A stretch of 64,000 nucleotides of DNA from Achromobacter sp. MYb9 (GTDB lineage Bacteria > Pseudomonadota > Gammaproteobacteria > Burkholderiales > Burkholderiaceae_B), in the NCBI RefSeq assembly GCF_002975275.1, contig NZ_PCOQ01000010.1:124001-188000 (forward strand). Direction: 5' to 3'. Below are positions 16,643-25,400 of this stretch, one piece after another. The translations under genes were made by a program, and so were the position numbers. The notes beneath the pieces are model-generated. The model saw only the letters and a list, made by a program, of their open reading frames with translations. It had not been told where the DNA came from and made no database searches. Numbering within the stretch: position 1 is the stretch's first letter; each line of letters begins with the position of its first letter.

Positions 16643-17650
16643 TCATGCGCCATTGCGTAGCGTGGCCCGGAAACGCGAGGGAGCCAGCCCCGTCCAGCGT
16701 TTGAAGGCACGCGTGAAATGTGCCACATCGCTATAGCCAACCATATATGCGATGTCGGTGGCGGAATATTTGTCTGTCCCAATGAGGCGAAGCGCCTCGC
16801 TCCGACGAGTCTCGTCGAGCAGGCCCTGGAAATCGACGCCGGTGCGTATGAGGCGTCTCTGTATGGTACGCGGCGACATTCCTAGTTCTTTCGCGATTAA
16901 AACTAGCTTGGCTGTTTTGTGATCGGATATGTGGGCGATGAGCAGGCCGGCCGTGTCAATTGTTGACTGCAATGCCGCTGTGACCGTCGAAATATCGTCC
17001 TTCATTGCGCACAATGGACGGTCCAGCAGATCGCGGTCAAATTCAACCATGTCGTACTTTGCTCCCGTCACAATGTTGGGACCCAGAAAGGCCTCGAGCG
17101 CGTCGTCTCCCCTTGCGCTCCGTGCGGTCAAATGCACTCGTATGGCTGACGAGTCTTTTGCCATGAGCGGTATTTTTCGGAGTACGGCCAAACTTCCAAG
17201 AACGAACTGCAGGGGGTTCTCATCGAGTTGTCCGGAGAAACTATGAACCAGTTTTATGCTCCGGCTTTCCGTGACGAGACGCATCCTGCCGCCCTGGTGA
17301 AGCATTTTTGCGTGGGTGACGGCCATCGCGCAGGCCTGCGCGATATTTTCCGAGCGTACGACCAGACTTCCCCACGTGCCGAGCGAACGCAGATCCGTCA
17401 AATGTCCTACGTGGGCACCGCCAAACGGGTCTTGCGCGATGGCGGCCATTTCGTTCGCAATGCGAAAGCACGTGGCTCGGGGGAGCCAGATGTCAGGAGT
17501 CTGAAATATGTTGGGAGCAATCCCGAACCGTTGGAAGAATTCAAGGACAGACACGCCTCGACTTGCCAGGTAGGGCGCCATGTATAGAAGACTACGAAGC
17601 TTGATGCGGGGCCGACGGGGTGATATCGAATCAGACACGGGAATGTCCAC
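16643..17650 (-). CDS. AraC-family transcriptional regulator
   Basis: This is a 335-residue regulator. Residues 20-220 match the 'arabinose-binding domain' type found in OruR/ArgR-like AraC proteins (LLYMAPYLASRGVSVLEFFQRFGI, VTHAKMLHQGG). The C-terminal 100 residues are the double helix-turn-helix: AKELGMSPRTIQRRLIRTGVDFQGLLDETRR and YSATDIAYMVGYSDVAHFTRAFKRWTGLAPSRFR. It lies between the DUF1254 fragment and the second FGE-sulfatase pair and is divergent from the latter, so control of that pair is plausible. The ligand is unknown. The intact DNA-binding domain shows that this gene, unlike its neighbour fragment, is probably functional. Confidence 0.88.
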   Translation of the reverse strand: MDIPVSDSISPRRPRIKLRSLLYMAPYLASRGVSVLEFFQRFGIAPNIFQTPDIWLPRATCFRIANEMAAIAQDPFGGAHVGHLTDLRSLGTWGSLVVRSENIAQACAMAVTHAKMLHQGGRMRLVTESRSIKLVHSFSGQLDENPLQFVLGSLAVLRKIPLMAKDSSAIRVHLTARSARGDDALEAFLGPNIVTGAKYDMVEFDRDLLDRPLCAMKDDISTVTAALQSTIDTAGLLIAHISDHKTAKLVLIAKELGMSPRTIQRRLIRTGVDFQGLLDETRRSEALRLIGTDKYSATDIAYMVGYSDVAHFTRAFKRWTGLAPSRFRATLRNGA

Positions 17651-18229
17651 GCGATGAACTCCGGTCCGGCCCAGGTATGTGGGAGGTTCTTGAGGCCATG
17701 GCTAGGTTAGCGAGTAATCAGTTTTTCGAAAACTCCAGGCCGGGAAATGATGCAGTAAATCGGCCGGAAGCGTGCAGCCGCCGAATCTACCTTGTGGCTT
17801 GTGCGAACCAGCTCGGAACTATCGGTATGAGACAACTGGCCGTGGATAATGAGACTTTTCCGGCGGACCATGGACGGCAATTTGTGGATTATTCAAACAC
17901 CTTTGGGCTGATGTCGCCGTTTTCGAAAGCAATCAAGCGCATTGCATTTGGCATCGAATGGCAAGACACCGTTAACTCATTCTCCTAACCTAGCCTCGCC
18001 CTAGCGGCGAAGGGAAGTCACGGAGCAGATTGGGCCTCTCTTATTTTTGGGCTTGGACGCAGAGCGAAGACTGCCCGCATCCAGTCCAATGGTCACGAGT
18101 CCCACGGCTGCCGCGTCGGTGTTGAATGACGATGTCGTCGCGCATCAGTTTAATGATGCCCTAATACATCATCGTCGCTAACACTCGCCTCGCGAATAGG
18201 ATTTATATATAAATTTGCACGCAGAAGTA
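17651..18229. other. Divergent intergenic region, no convincing gene
   Basis: This stretch of about 580 bases lies between the AraC regulator and FGE 2. An ORF at 17620-17988 (122 codons) overlaps the regulator's start, has no recognisable features and is probably chance. An ATGATG/CATCAT inverted repeat sits at 18153-18172. An AT-rich patch near 18200 (TTTATATATAAATTT) could hold the promoter of the FGE 2-sulfatase 2 pair. Confidence 0.45.
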
Positions 18230-19237
18230 ATGTGCGACGGGGAAATGGTGACTATGCAGATCAATGCGGCGTGTACGGATTTATCATCGGAGCGTATGTC
18301 TGCTGAGATGGTGTACGTGCACAGTGGGACATTCTGGATGGGCTCTGACCATCACTATCCAGAAGAAAAACCGGCTCATCGCGTAGGTGTCGAGGGGTTT
18401 TTCATCGATAAAGCCCCAGTCAGCAACGCGCAGTTTGCCGAGTTTGTTGCGGCGACCGGTCATCGCACGTTTGCCGAATTGGCGCCTGACCCACGTGACT
18501 ATCCCGGTGCATTGCCTGAGATGCTATATGCAGGGTCGCTGGTCTTTCGCCAGCCGTCCGGACGGGTCGACCTGAACGATTGGTCGCTGTGGTGGGAGTT
18601 CATGCGGAACGCCAACTGGCGCCAGCCCTATGGGCCGCACAGTAGTATTGCGGGATTGGATGATCATCCAGTCGTCCATGTCAGCCTCCATGACGCGCTG
18701 GCTTACGCCCGGTGGAAGGGGAAGGATCTCCCCACGGAAGCCGAGTGGGAATTTGCCGCTCGAGGGGGGCTCGAACAGGCTGAATATGCTTGGGGATCTG
18801 AATTTACCCCTAGCGGTCGTCATATGGCCAACACTTGGCAAGGATCGTTTCCGACGACCAATCATCATCTCGACGGATATTCCCGCACTTCGCCGGTAAC
18901 TGCCTTCCCGCCTAACGGATATGGCATCTACGACATGATCGGAAACGTCTGGGAGTGGACATCGGACTGGTTTGCTCCCAGGCATGAGGTGGACACCAGG
19001 AAAACTTGCTGCATACCCAGAAACCCTCGTGGGGGCCTTGAGTCTGCCAGCTATGACCCGTGTCTGCCCAATATAAAAATCCCGCGCAAGGTGTTGAAAG
19101 GCGGCTCGCATCTGTGTGCTCCGAACTACTGTCGCCGCTATCGACCAGCGGCCCGACATGCCGAAGCAATCGACACCTCAACAAGTCATGTCGGCTTTAG
19201 ATGTGTTGTTCGAACTGGAAAATTCAATGAAATTTAG
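18230..19237 (+). CDS. Formylglycine-generating enzyme family protein (FGE 2), soluble form
   Basis: This is a second FGE of about 335 residues. It carries MVYVHSGTFWMGSDHHYPEE, AHRVGVEGFFIDKAPVSNAQF, HPVVHVSLHDALAYARW, LPTEAEWEFAARGG, GIYDMIGNVWEWTSDW and KGGSHLCAPNYCRRYR. The copper-binding Cys pair (C-x4-C, about residues 296 and 301) is intact. It has no signal peptide or membrane helix, so it should act in the cytoplasm, unlike FGE 1. Its last 11 bases overlap the start of sulfatase 2, giving translational coupling and identifying the likely substrate. The start is uncertain: candidates are TTG 18215, ATG 18230, ATG 18245 and ATG 18254, the last with GGGGAA about 10 bases upstream. Confidence 0.88.
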   Translation: MCDGEMVTMQINAACTDLSSERMSAEMVYVHSGTFWMGSDHHYPEEKPAHRVGVEGFFIDKAPVSNAQFAEFVAATGHRTFAELAPDPRDYPGALPEMLYAGSLVFRQPSGRVDLNDWSLWWEFMRNANWRQPYGPHSSIAGLDDHPVVHVSLHDALAYARWKGKDLPTEAEWEFAARGGLEQAEYAWGSEFTPSGRHMANTWQGSFPTTNHHLDGYSRTSPVTAFPPNGYGIYDMIGNVWEWTSDWFAPRHEVDTRKTCCIPRNPRGGLESASYDPCLPNIKIPRKVLKGGSHLCAPNYCRRYRPAARHAEAIDTSTSHVGFRCVVRTGKFNEI

Positions 19238-21608
19238 CCTAAAAATCAAAAAAACGCGCTGGTTCAGTGTAGGCACGACACTGCTGATGTTGGGGTCGCC
19301 TGTGGTAGCTCAGGAATCGCTGCCCTTTGCTCCCACGCCCTCGGGAAGTAAAGCGGGGCCGACCATTGCCGAATCGACCTACAGCCCGCTGCCCGCTAAA
19401 TCGCATCTGCCAAAGAACGCGCCCAATATCGTTGTGATTATGCTTGACGATGTCGGCCCGGCGCTTCCGAGCACCTTTGGTGGTGTGATTAATACACCCA
19501 CCTTAAGCCGCGTAGCGGCAGAGGGGATCACCTATAACCGGTTCCATAATGCGGCAATGTGCTCGCCGACACGGGCAGCACTTCTGACGGGGCGCAATCA
19601 TCATCGGGTCGGCTACGGCCAGATCGCAGAGCTGGCGAATGATTGGGATGGTTATTCAGGTCGAATTCCGCGCACTTCCGCGACAGCCGCTAAAGTGCTT
19701 GGCTATTATGGTTACGCAACGAGTGCCTTCGGAAAATGGCACAACACGCCAGCTAATGAAACTACGGCCGTCGGCCCCTACACGAATTGGCCGGCTGGAC
19801 AGGGCGTCGGTTTCGACTACTTTTACGGCTTCCTTGCCGGTGAATCGTCGCAATGGGAGCCGGCGGTCGTTGAAAACACGGTTCGCGTGGATCCTTCTGA
19901 AGGTAAGAAGGAATATCACTTCACCGAAGATATGACGGATAAGACTGTCACATGGATCAAGCAGGTTCATGCCCTGACACCGGATCGGCCATTCTTCGTG
20001 TATTGGGCACCTGGAGCGTCGCACGGCCCGCATCATATTTTCAAGGAATGGGCGGACAAATATAAAGGTAAGTTCGACAAAGGTTGGGATGTGATGCGCG
20101 AAGATGTTTTTGCTCGTCAAAAAGAACTTGGCTGGATTCCGAAAGACACGGAATTGACGCCTCGGCCTAAGACACTTGCCGCATGGACCGATATTCCAGA
20201 GGATGAAAAGCCGTTTCAAAGCCGGCTTATGGAAGTGTTTGCCGGCTATACCGAACACGCTGACGCTCAGGCTGGCCGGTTGATCGATACTTTGGATGAG
20301 CTGGGCATCCGTGAAAACACACTCGTCTTTTACATTTGGGGCGATAACGGCTCAAGTGCGGAAGGCCAGAACGGCACGATCAGCGAACTCTTGGCGCAGA
20401 ATGGCATTCCTTCCGAGGTTAAGGATCACATTCGGACCATGAACGAACTGGGTGGTCTGGATGTGCTCGGATCTCCCAAGGTGGATAACATGTACCATGC
20501 CGGGTGGGCTTGGGCTGGTTCTACGCCATATCAATCCACAAAGCTGATCGCAGCGCATTTTGGCGGAACTCGCACGCCGCTTGCGGTTTCGTGGCCAAGC
20601 AGGATTAAGGCAGATAACACGCCGCGTTCGCAATTCCATCACGTCAACGATATCGTGCCGACGATCTATGACATTTTGGAAATTGCGCCGCCGAAGCTCG
20701 TCGACGGGATCAGCCAAGATCCGATCGACGGCACCAGCATGACCTACTCTTTTGCATCCCCGACGGCGCCGGAACGCAAGGGTGAACAGTATTTCGAGGT
20801 CATGGGCAGTCGCGCCTACTATAAGGACGGTTGGATCGCTTCGGTATTTGGGCCGAGAATCCCATGGCAAACAGGCATCGACCCTGCAATCATGCAATGG
20901 TCACCGAAAAACGATGTCTGGGAGCTCTATGAGCTCAACAAGGATTTCTCGCAGGCGAAGGATGTCGCTCCCCAAAATCCCGATAAGGTGAATGAGCTGA
21001 AGATCGCTTTCGATGCGAGTGCGAAGGATAATAAGGTCAATCCGGTCGGTGGGGGATTATGGTCCATTGTTTTCCATCCTGAAGATGCTCCCTCCAATCC
21101 AGCCAAGATTTTCAATTACACACAGGAGGTTGTGGGTGTTCCCGAATTCACTGCACCGCGCCTTGGGTCACGAAGCAACCTTGTCACCATTGACGCGGAT
21201 TTAAAACCCGACTCGAAGGGCGTGCTCTACGCGCTGGGGGCCGTCTCCGGCGGCCTGGCCGTGTGGGTCGAGAATGGAAAACTCAACTACGAATACAATC
21301 TGTTTGAGATCGAGCGGACCCAGTTGGAAACATCCGCTCCGCTTCCCACAGGGAAGGTCAAGATCGAGGTCGAAACGCGCAAGGTTGCTGGCGCCCGCCC
21401 GGCGCCTTTGGATATTGTCATCCGCGTGGACGGCAAAGAGGTCAGCAACGGGCGTGTCCCACGTTCCACGGCGCTCACCTTTACCGCCAATGACGCCTTT
21501 GACGTTGGTCGAGATAGCTATTCCCCGGTCTCACTTGCATATTTCGATCGTAAGCCTTTTACTTTCAACGGAAATATCCGTCATCTAAAGGTCGAATATT
21601 TGGACTGA
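19227..21608 (+). CDS. Exported arylsulfatase-type sulfatase 2 (long form)
   Basis: This is a 793-residue type I sulfatase. The signal peptide covers about residues 1-29 (ending PVVAQ). The metal-binding Asp pair is in IVVIMLDDVGPA (74-75), and MCSPTRAALLTGRNHHR holds Cys112, the residue to become formylglycine. FGKWHN, FVYWAPGASHGPHH and FYIWGDNGSS follow the family. The C-terminal 180 residues form an extra beta-rich domain (IEVETRKVAGARPAPLDIVI, FDVGRDSYSPVSLAYF) seen in the roughly 780-residue arylsulfatases. The ATG lies inside the FGE 2 gene. The DNA here looks less GC-rich than neighbouring genes, which fits acquisition by transfer. The substrate is unknown. Confidence 0.9.
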   Translation: MKFSLKIKKTRWFSVGTTLLMLGSPVVAQESLPFAPTPSGSKAGPTIAESTYSPLPAKSHLPKNAPNIVVIMLDDVGPALPSTFGGVINTPTLSRVAAEGITYNRFHNAAMCSPTRAALLTGRNHHRVGYGQIAELANDWDGYSGRIPRTSATAAKVLGYYGYATSAFGKWHNTPANETTAVGPYTNWPAGQGVGFDYFYGFLAGESSQWEPAVVENTVRVDPSEGKKEYHFTEDMTDKTVTWIKQVHALTPDRPFFVYWAPGASHGPHHIFKEWADKYKGKFDKGWDVMREDVFARQKELGWIPKDTELTPRPKTLAAWTDIPEDEKPFQSRLMEVFAGYTEHADAQAGRLIDTLDELGIRENTLVFYIWGDNGSSAEGQNGTISELLAQNGIPSEVKDHIRTMNELGGLDVLGSPKVDNMYHAGWAWAGSTPYQSTKLIAAHFGGTRTPLAVSWPSRIKADNTPRSQFHHVNDIVPTIYDILEIAPPKLVDGISQDPIDGTSMTYSFASPTAPERKGEQYFEVMGSRAYYKDGWIASVFGPRIPWQTGIDPAIMQWSPKNDVWELYELNKDFSQAKDVAPQNPDKVNELKIAFDASAKDNKVNPVGGGLWSIVFHPEDAPSNPAKIFNYTQEVVGVPEFTAPRLGSRSNLVTIDADLKPDSKGVLYALGAVSGGLAVWVENGKLNYEYNLFEIERTQLETSAPLPTGKVKIEVETRKVAGARPAPLDIVIRVDGKEVSNGRVPRSTALTFTANDAFDVGRDSYSPVSLAYFDRKPFTFNGNIRHLKVEYLD

Positions 21609-21770
21609 TCGTTGACAACTTCGGCTACGCCGCAGTAGGCGATGCGGCGGTCCCTCTCGACAACTTGATGAAGCATGCAACTGGCTTGAGGCCATCGGCA
21701 TCCACCGGTCGAGGACAAGTTTGGTCGGTACCAAAGATCTTCTCTGATTTGGTGAGGTGACAACTTGCAA

Positions 21771-21815
21771 ATGCCACAACCCATTGCCGTCCTTGGTGGC
21801 GGCTCCTTTGGACAG
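21771..21815 (+). pseudogene. Probable 5' fragment of a gpsA-like gene
   Basis: After GAGGTGA, an ATG opens a frame reading MPQPIAVLGGGSFG. This closely resembles the nucleotide-binding start of glycerol-3-phosphate dehydrogenase (GpsA) as I recall it from gamma-proteobacteria. Adding one base after TTTGG would restore GTAV, the expected next residues; as it stands the frame shifts and soon ends. In front of it, an untitled frame ending DLVR at about 21757 precedes the ATG like the end of an upstream gene. It looks like a scar of transferred DNA at the edge of the sulfatase 2 region. Confidence 0.4.
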
Positions 21816-21842
21816 CGGTTCAGTTGTCGCGCCGATCAGCTT

Positions 21843-22259
21843 TCACTCTAACCACTGCGGATTCCAGACAATTTCCCAGAGGTGTCCGTCGGGGTCCTGA
21901 AAGTATCCCGAATAACCACCCCAGAACGTCTCGTGCGGTGGCTTGACGATCGTTGCCCCTGCCGCACCGGCCTGAGCCATGACAGTGTCAACTTCGACTT
22001 TTGACGAGACATTGTGACCAAGCGTCATCTGGGTCGGATTGAACGGCACTGTCGTCAATCCTGTGTCGTGAGAAATGCTCCTCTGCGGCCAGAGCGCCAA
22101 ACGCAGGCCGGACTGCAAATCTAAAAACACAACGGCGCCGTGCTCGAATTCCGTGCCTACGATGCCATCGGTAGAAAGGCCTAACCCATCCCGGTAGAAG
22201 CTCAACGACACGTCAAGATCTTCAACGCCTAGGGTGATAACGGTAACTCGTGGCTTCAT
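21843..22259 (-). CDS. VOC-family (glyoxalase/bleomycin-resistance fold) protein
   Basis: This is a 138-residue protein of the vicinal oxygen chelate superfamily. The paired beta-alpha-beta-beta-beta modules are visible: VTVITLGVEDLDVSLSFYRDGLGL, then EFEHGAVVFLDLQSGLRLALW. The second module contains AGATIVKPPHETFWGGYSGYFQDPDGHLWEIVWNP, with the C-terminal Glu that usually binds metal. Members range from glyoxalases to dioxygenases and resistance proteins, so no substrate is assigned. It is a single gene converging on the sulfatase 2 end, with a gpsA-like scar in between. Confidence 0.85.
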   Translation of the reverse strand: MKPRVTVITLGVEDLDVSLSFYRDGLGLSTDGIVGTEFEHGAVVFLDLQSGLRLALWPQRSISHDTGLTTVPFNPTQMTLGHNVSSKVEVDTVMAQAGAAGATIVKPPHETFWGGYSGYFQDPDGHLWEIVWNPQWLE

Positions 22260-22470
22260 GTTCGTGCCTCCGTTTGAATTGCGAGTTTATCTCCGCCGTC
22301 TCTCAGTAGCGAGGGAAGTCGTCAACGAGGGATGCCCTTCGACCCATTGCGGCCACTAGCGGCGGAGCACCGGCGGCGCTGAGCCATTGTGGAACCGGTG
22401 TTCATGGTAGCGGCCACCTTTCAGAGATTTCTAGCCGACACCTCTACAGTGGAATGTCGCCGCGACGAGA

Positions 22471-25400
22471 TCACGCCTGTAACACGATCATGACCTCACG
22501 ATCTCTCCCATCGTCCAGCAAGGGAATTTCCCCTGATTTCTGCAGCACTCCATCAAGCGTCACGTAGCCCGCCCCATTTTCGGACTGTCCGCGCAGGGCG
22601 GTCACGGAGTACAGCGTAGCCCCGTGCCGATAGTGCAGCTTGAAGGTGTTCCAGTCCGCAGGCAGACAGGGGTGGAAGCTCAAGGAAGCGCCGCGCCGAC
22701 GCATGCCTAGTACCGATTCCAGGATCAGGCGGTACATCAGGCCTGACGAGCCGGTGTACCAGGTCCAGCCGCCACGGCCTTGCTGCCCAGGCGTAGTGTA
22801 GATATCCGCCGCCATGACATAGGGCTCCACCTTGTAGACGGCGGTTTTTGCGGGGGAGTCGGAATGGCTAATGGGGTTGAGCATCGTGAGCAGGTCGCCG
22901 ATGCGCGCGTTTTCTCCCAGGCCGCAGAACGCCATGGCGGTCCAGATGGCGGCGTGGGTGTACTGGCCGCCGTTTTCGCGCACGCCGGGCACATAGCCTC
23001 GGATGTAGCCGGGATTCAGGGCGGAGGAATCGAAAGGCGGGTCAAGCAGCCGTATCAGTCCGCGTGCGTTGTCGATCAGCCGCTCATCCACGGCCTGCAT
23101 GGCAAGGCGGGCGCGGTCTTCCCGGGCGGCGTCCGACAGCACGGCCCAGCTTTGCGAGATAGCGTCGATCTGGCATTCCGGGTTCTCGGCGGACCCCAAG
23201 GGGCTGCCGTCATCGAAATAGGCCCGCCTGTACCACCCGCCGTCCCAGCCGGACTCCTCGAGCCGCGAGCGCAGCCGCGCGGCTTCCGATTCGCAATGCG
23301 CAGCGAACGGCAGGTCTTCTCGCGCGCGGGCTAGGGCCGCGAACCGCGTCAGTGTGTTGTAGAGGAAGAAGCCCAGCCAGACGCTTTCCCCGCGACCGTC
23401 CTCGCCGACCTTGTCCATGCCGTCGTTCCAGTCGCATGATCCAATCAGCGGCAGGCCATGGGACCCAAAGGCGCTCAAGGCATGCGACAGAGCACGCGTG
23501 CAGTGCGCATACAGGCTGGCCGTCTCCCTGGACGGTGTGGGGTTGTCGTAGTTGGACGATTCCCCTGGGTTGAGCTGGCGGCCCTCAATGAATCCCGCCA
23601 TGTCGTCCAGCACATCCGAGTCCCCAGTCACTTCCACATAGTGGCAGGCGGCGAACGGTAGCCACAGGTAGTCGTCCGAGCAGCGCGTGCGCACCCCGCG
23701 ATTCGAAGGCGGGTGCCACCAATGCAGCACATCGCCCTGCACGAACTGCTGGGCCGCGCAGCGCAACAGGTGCTCACGCGCCAGGGCGGGGCGAGCGATC
23801 ACCAGCGCCATGACGTCCTGCAACTGGTCTCGAAAACCGAAGGCGCCGCCCGACTGGTAGTGGCCGCTGCGCGCCCACAGCCGGCATGCAAGCGTCTGGT
23901 AGAGCAGCCAGCCATTGGCCAGCGTGTTCACGGCAGGGTCGGGCGTGTCGATGCGCACGACTCCCAGCGTATCGCGCCAGTACCGTCTGACGGCCTGGAG
24001 TTCGCTGCCCGCCGCACCCAGTTCGCCGTACCGGCGCACCAGGTGCCTGACGTGCTCGACGCCTTGCGAAGAGGCACCAAGGTGGAACAGGATTCTGACG
24101 TCCTGCCCGTCCTCCAGCGTGGCGGGGACCTGGATGGCGGCGCAAGGATCGAGTCCCGCGCCTGTCCTGCCCGATAGCCGGCTGCGCCGCAGCGCTTGCG
24201 GGTGGCGCAGGGTGCCGTTTCTGCCGATGAACTCCTTGCGGTCGCCGGTCATGGTCCGCGTCGGGGCGCTGGTGTCGAACCATGCGACGTGCCCGGAGAA
24301 ATCGGTATTGAAGCTGTTGCGGGCCAGCAACGCCCCGGTCTCGGGATCGGTTTCCGTGACGACGTGCATGGAGGACTTGGCGCGCAGGTCGCCCAGCACC
24401 CACTCCACGTAGCCGGTCACCGACAGGCGCCGCCGGCGTCCCGACCGGTTGCGCAGCGTGAGCGCATAGAACTTCACGGGCGCATCCTGGGCAACGTGGA
24501 TGGACAGTTCGGATTCGATGCCGTCCTCCACGTGCTCGAACACCGTGTAGCCAAAGCCATGGCGCGTGACGTAGGCGGAATCGCCGCCAGCCGGGTAGGG
24601 GGCCGGAGACCAGTATTGGCCGCTGCTCTCGTCGCGCAGGTAGAAGGCTTCTCCGCAGGCATCGCTGACCGCGTCGTTGTACCAGGGCGTGAGCCGGTAT
24701 TCATGGGCGTTGTCGTTCCAGGTGTAGGCCTGCCCGCTTTCGGACACGACCGTGCCGAAGCCGGCGTTCGCGATGACGTTCACCCAGGGCGCCGGCGTGC
24801 GCCGGTCCCGAGTCGTGGTGATCACGTATTCCTCTCCATCTGGCGTGAATCCGCCCAGTCCGTTGTCGTGCAGGAGGATAGAGGCGCCCGAGCCGGGATC
24901 CGCCTGCGCCCCGGCCGACTGCACGGCGGGGGGCAGCACCGGCGTCGAGACCACCAAGGGTGCAATGCGCGTCTCGGGCAGGCCCAGGCGGTTCACCTGG
25001 TTGGACAAGGTGCCCAGCGTGTCACTGAGCGATATGCGCGACACCGCCTGCAGCAGCGTCCGGTCCTCTTCCGATATCTGGTCGCCGGGGCGAACGAAAA
25101 TGCCGCCGGGGCGGTCGATGATGTGCGCTTCCACGCCCGCGGATATCAGGCCCATCATCCGGTCCTGGAGCGCCTGGCGGTAGCTGCCCATATCCTCGTT
25201 CCAGATCACCAGGTCCACCGCCACGCCCTTTTGCCGCCAGTAGGCATGCGCCTGAACCAGCTGGCGTACGAGCTGAAAGTTGGCGGGATCCTTGATGCGG
25301 AGCAGCACAATGGGCAGGTCGCCCGAGATGGCGTATCCCCACAGGCCCGACTGTCCGCGGCGATTCTTCAGCAGCGTCGCCGCCTCGGCGCGCATGGCGG

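Noticed and set aside
17620-17988. 122-codon plus-strand ORF
   Set aside because: It overlaps the AraC gene start, with no recognisable motif and no ribosome-binding site.
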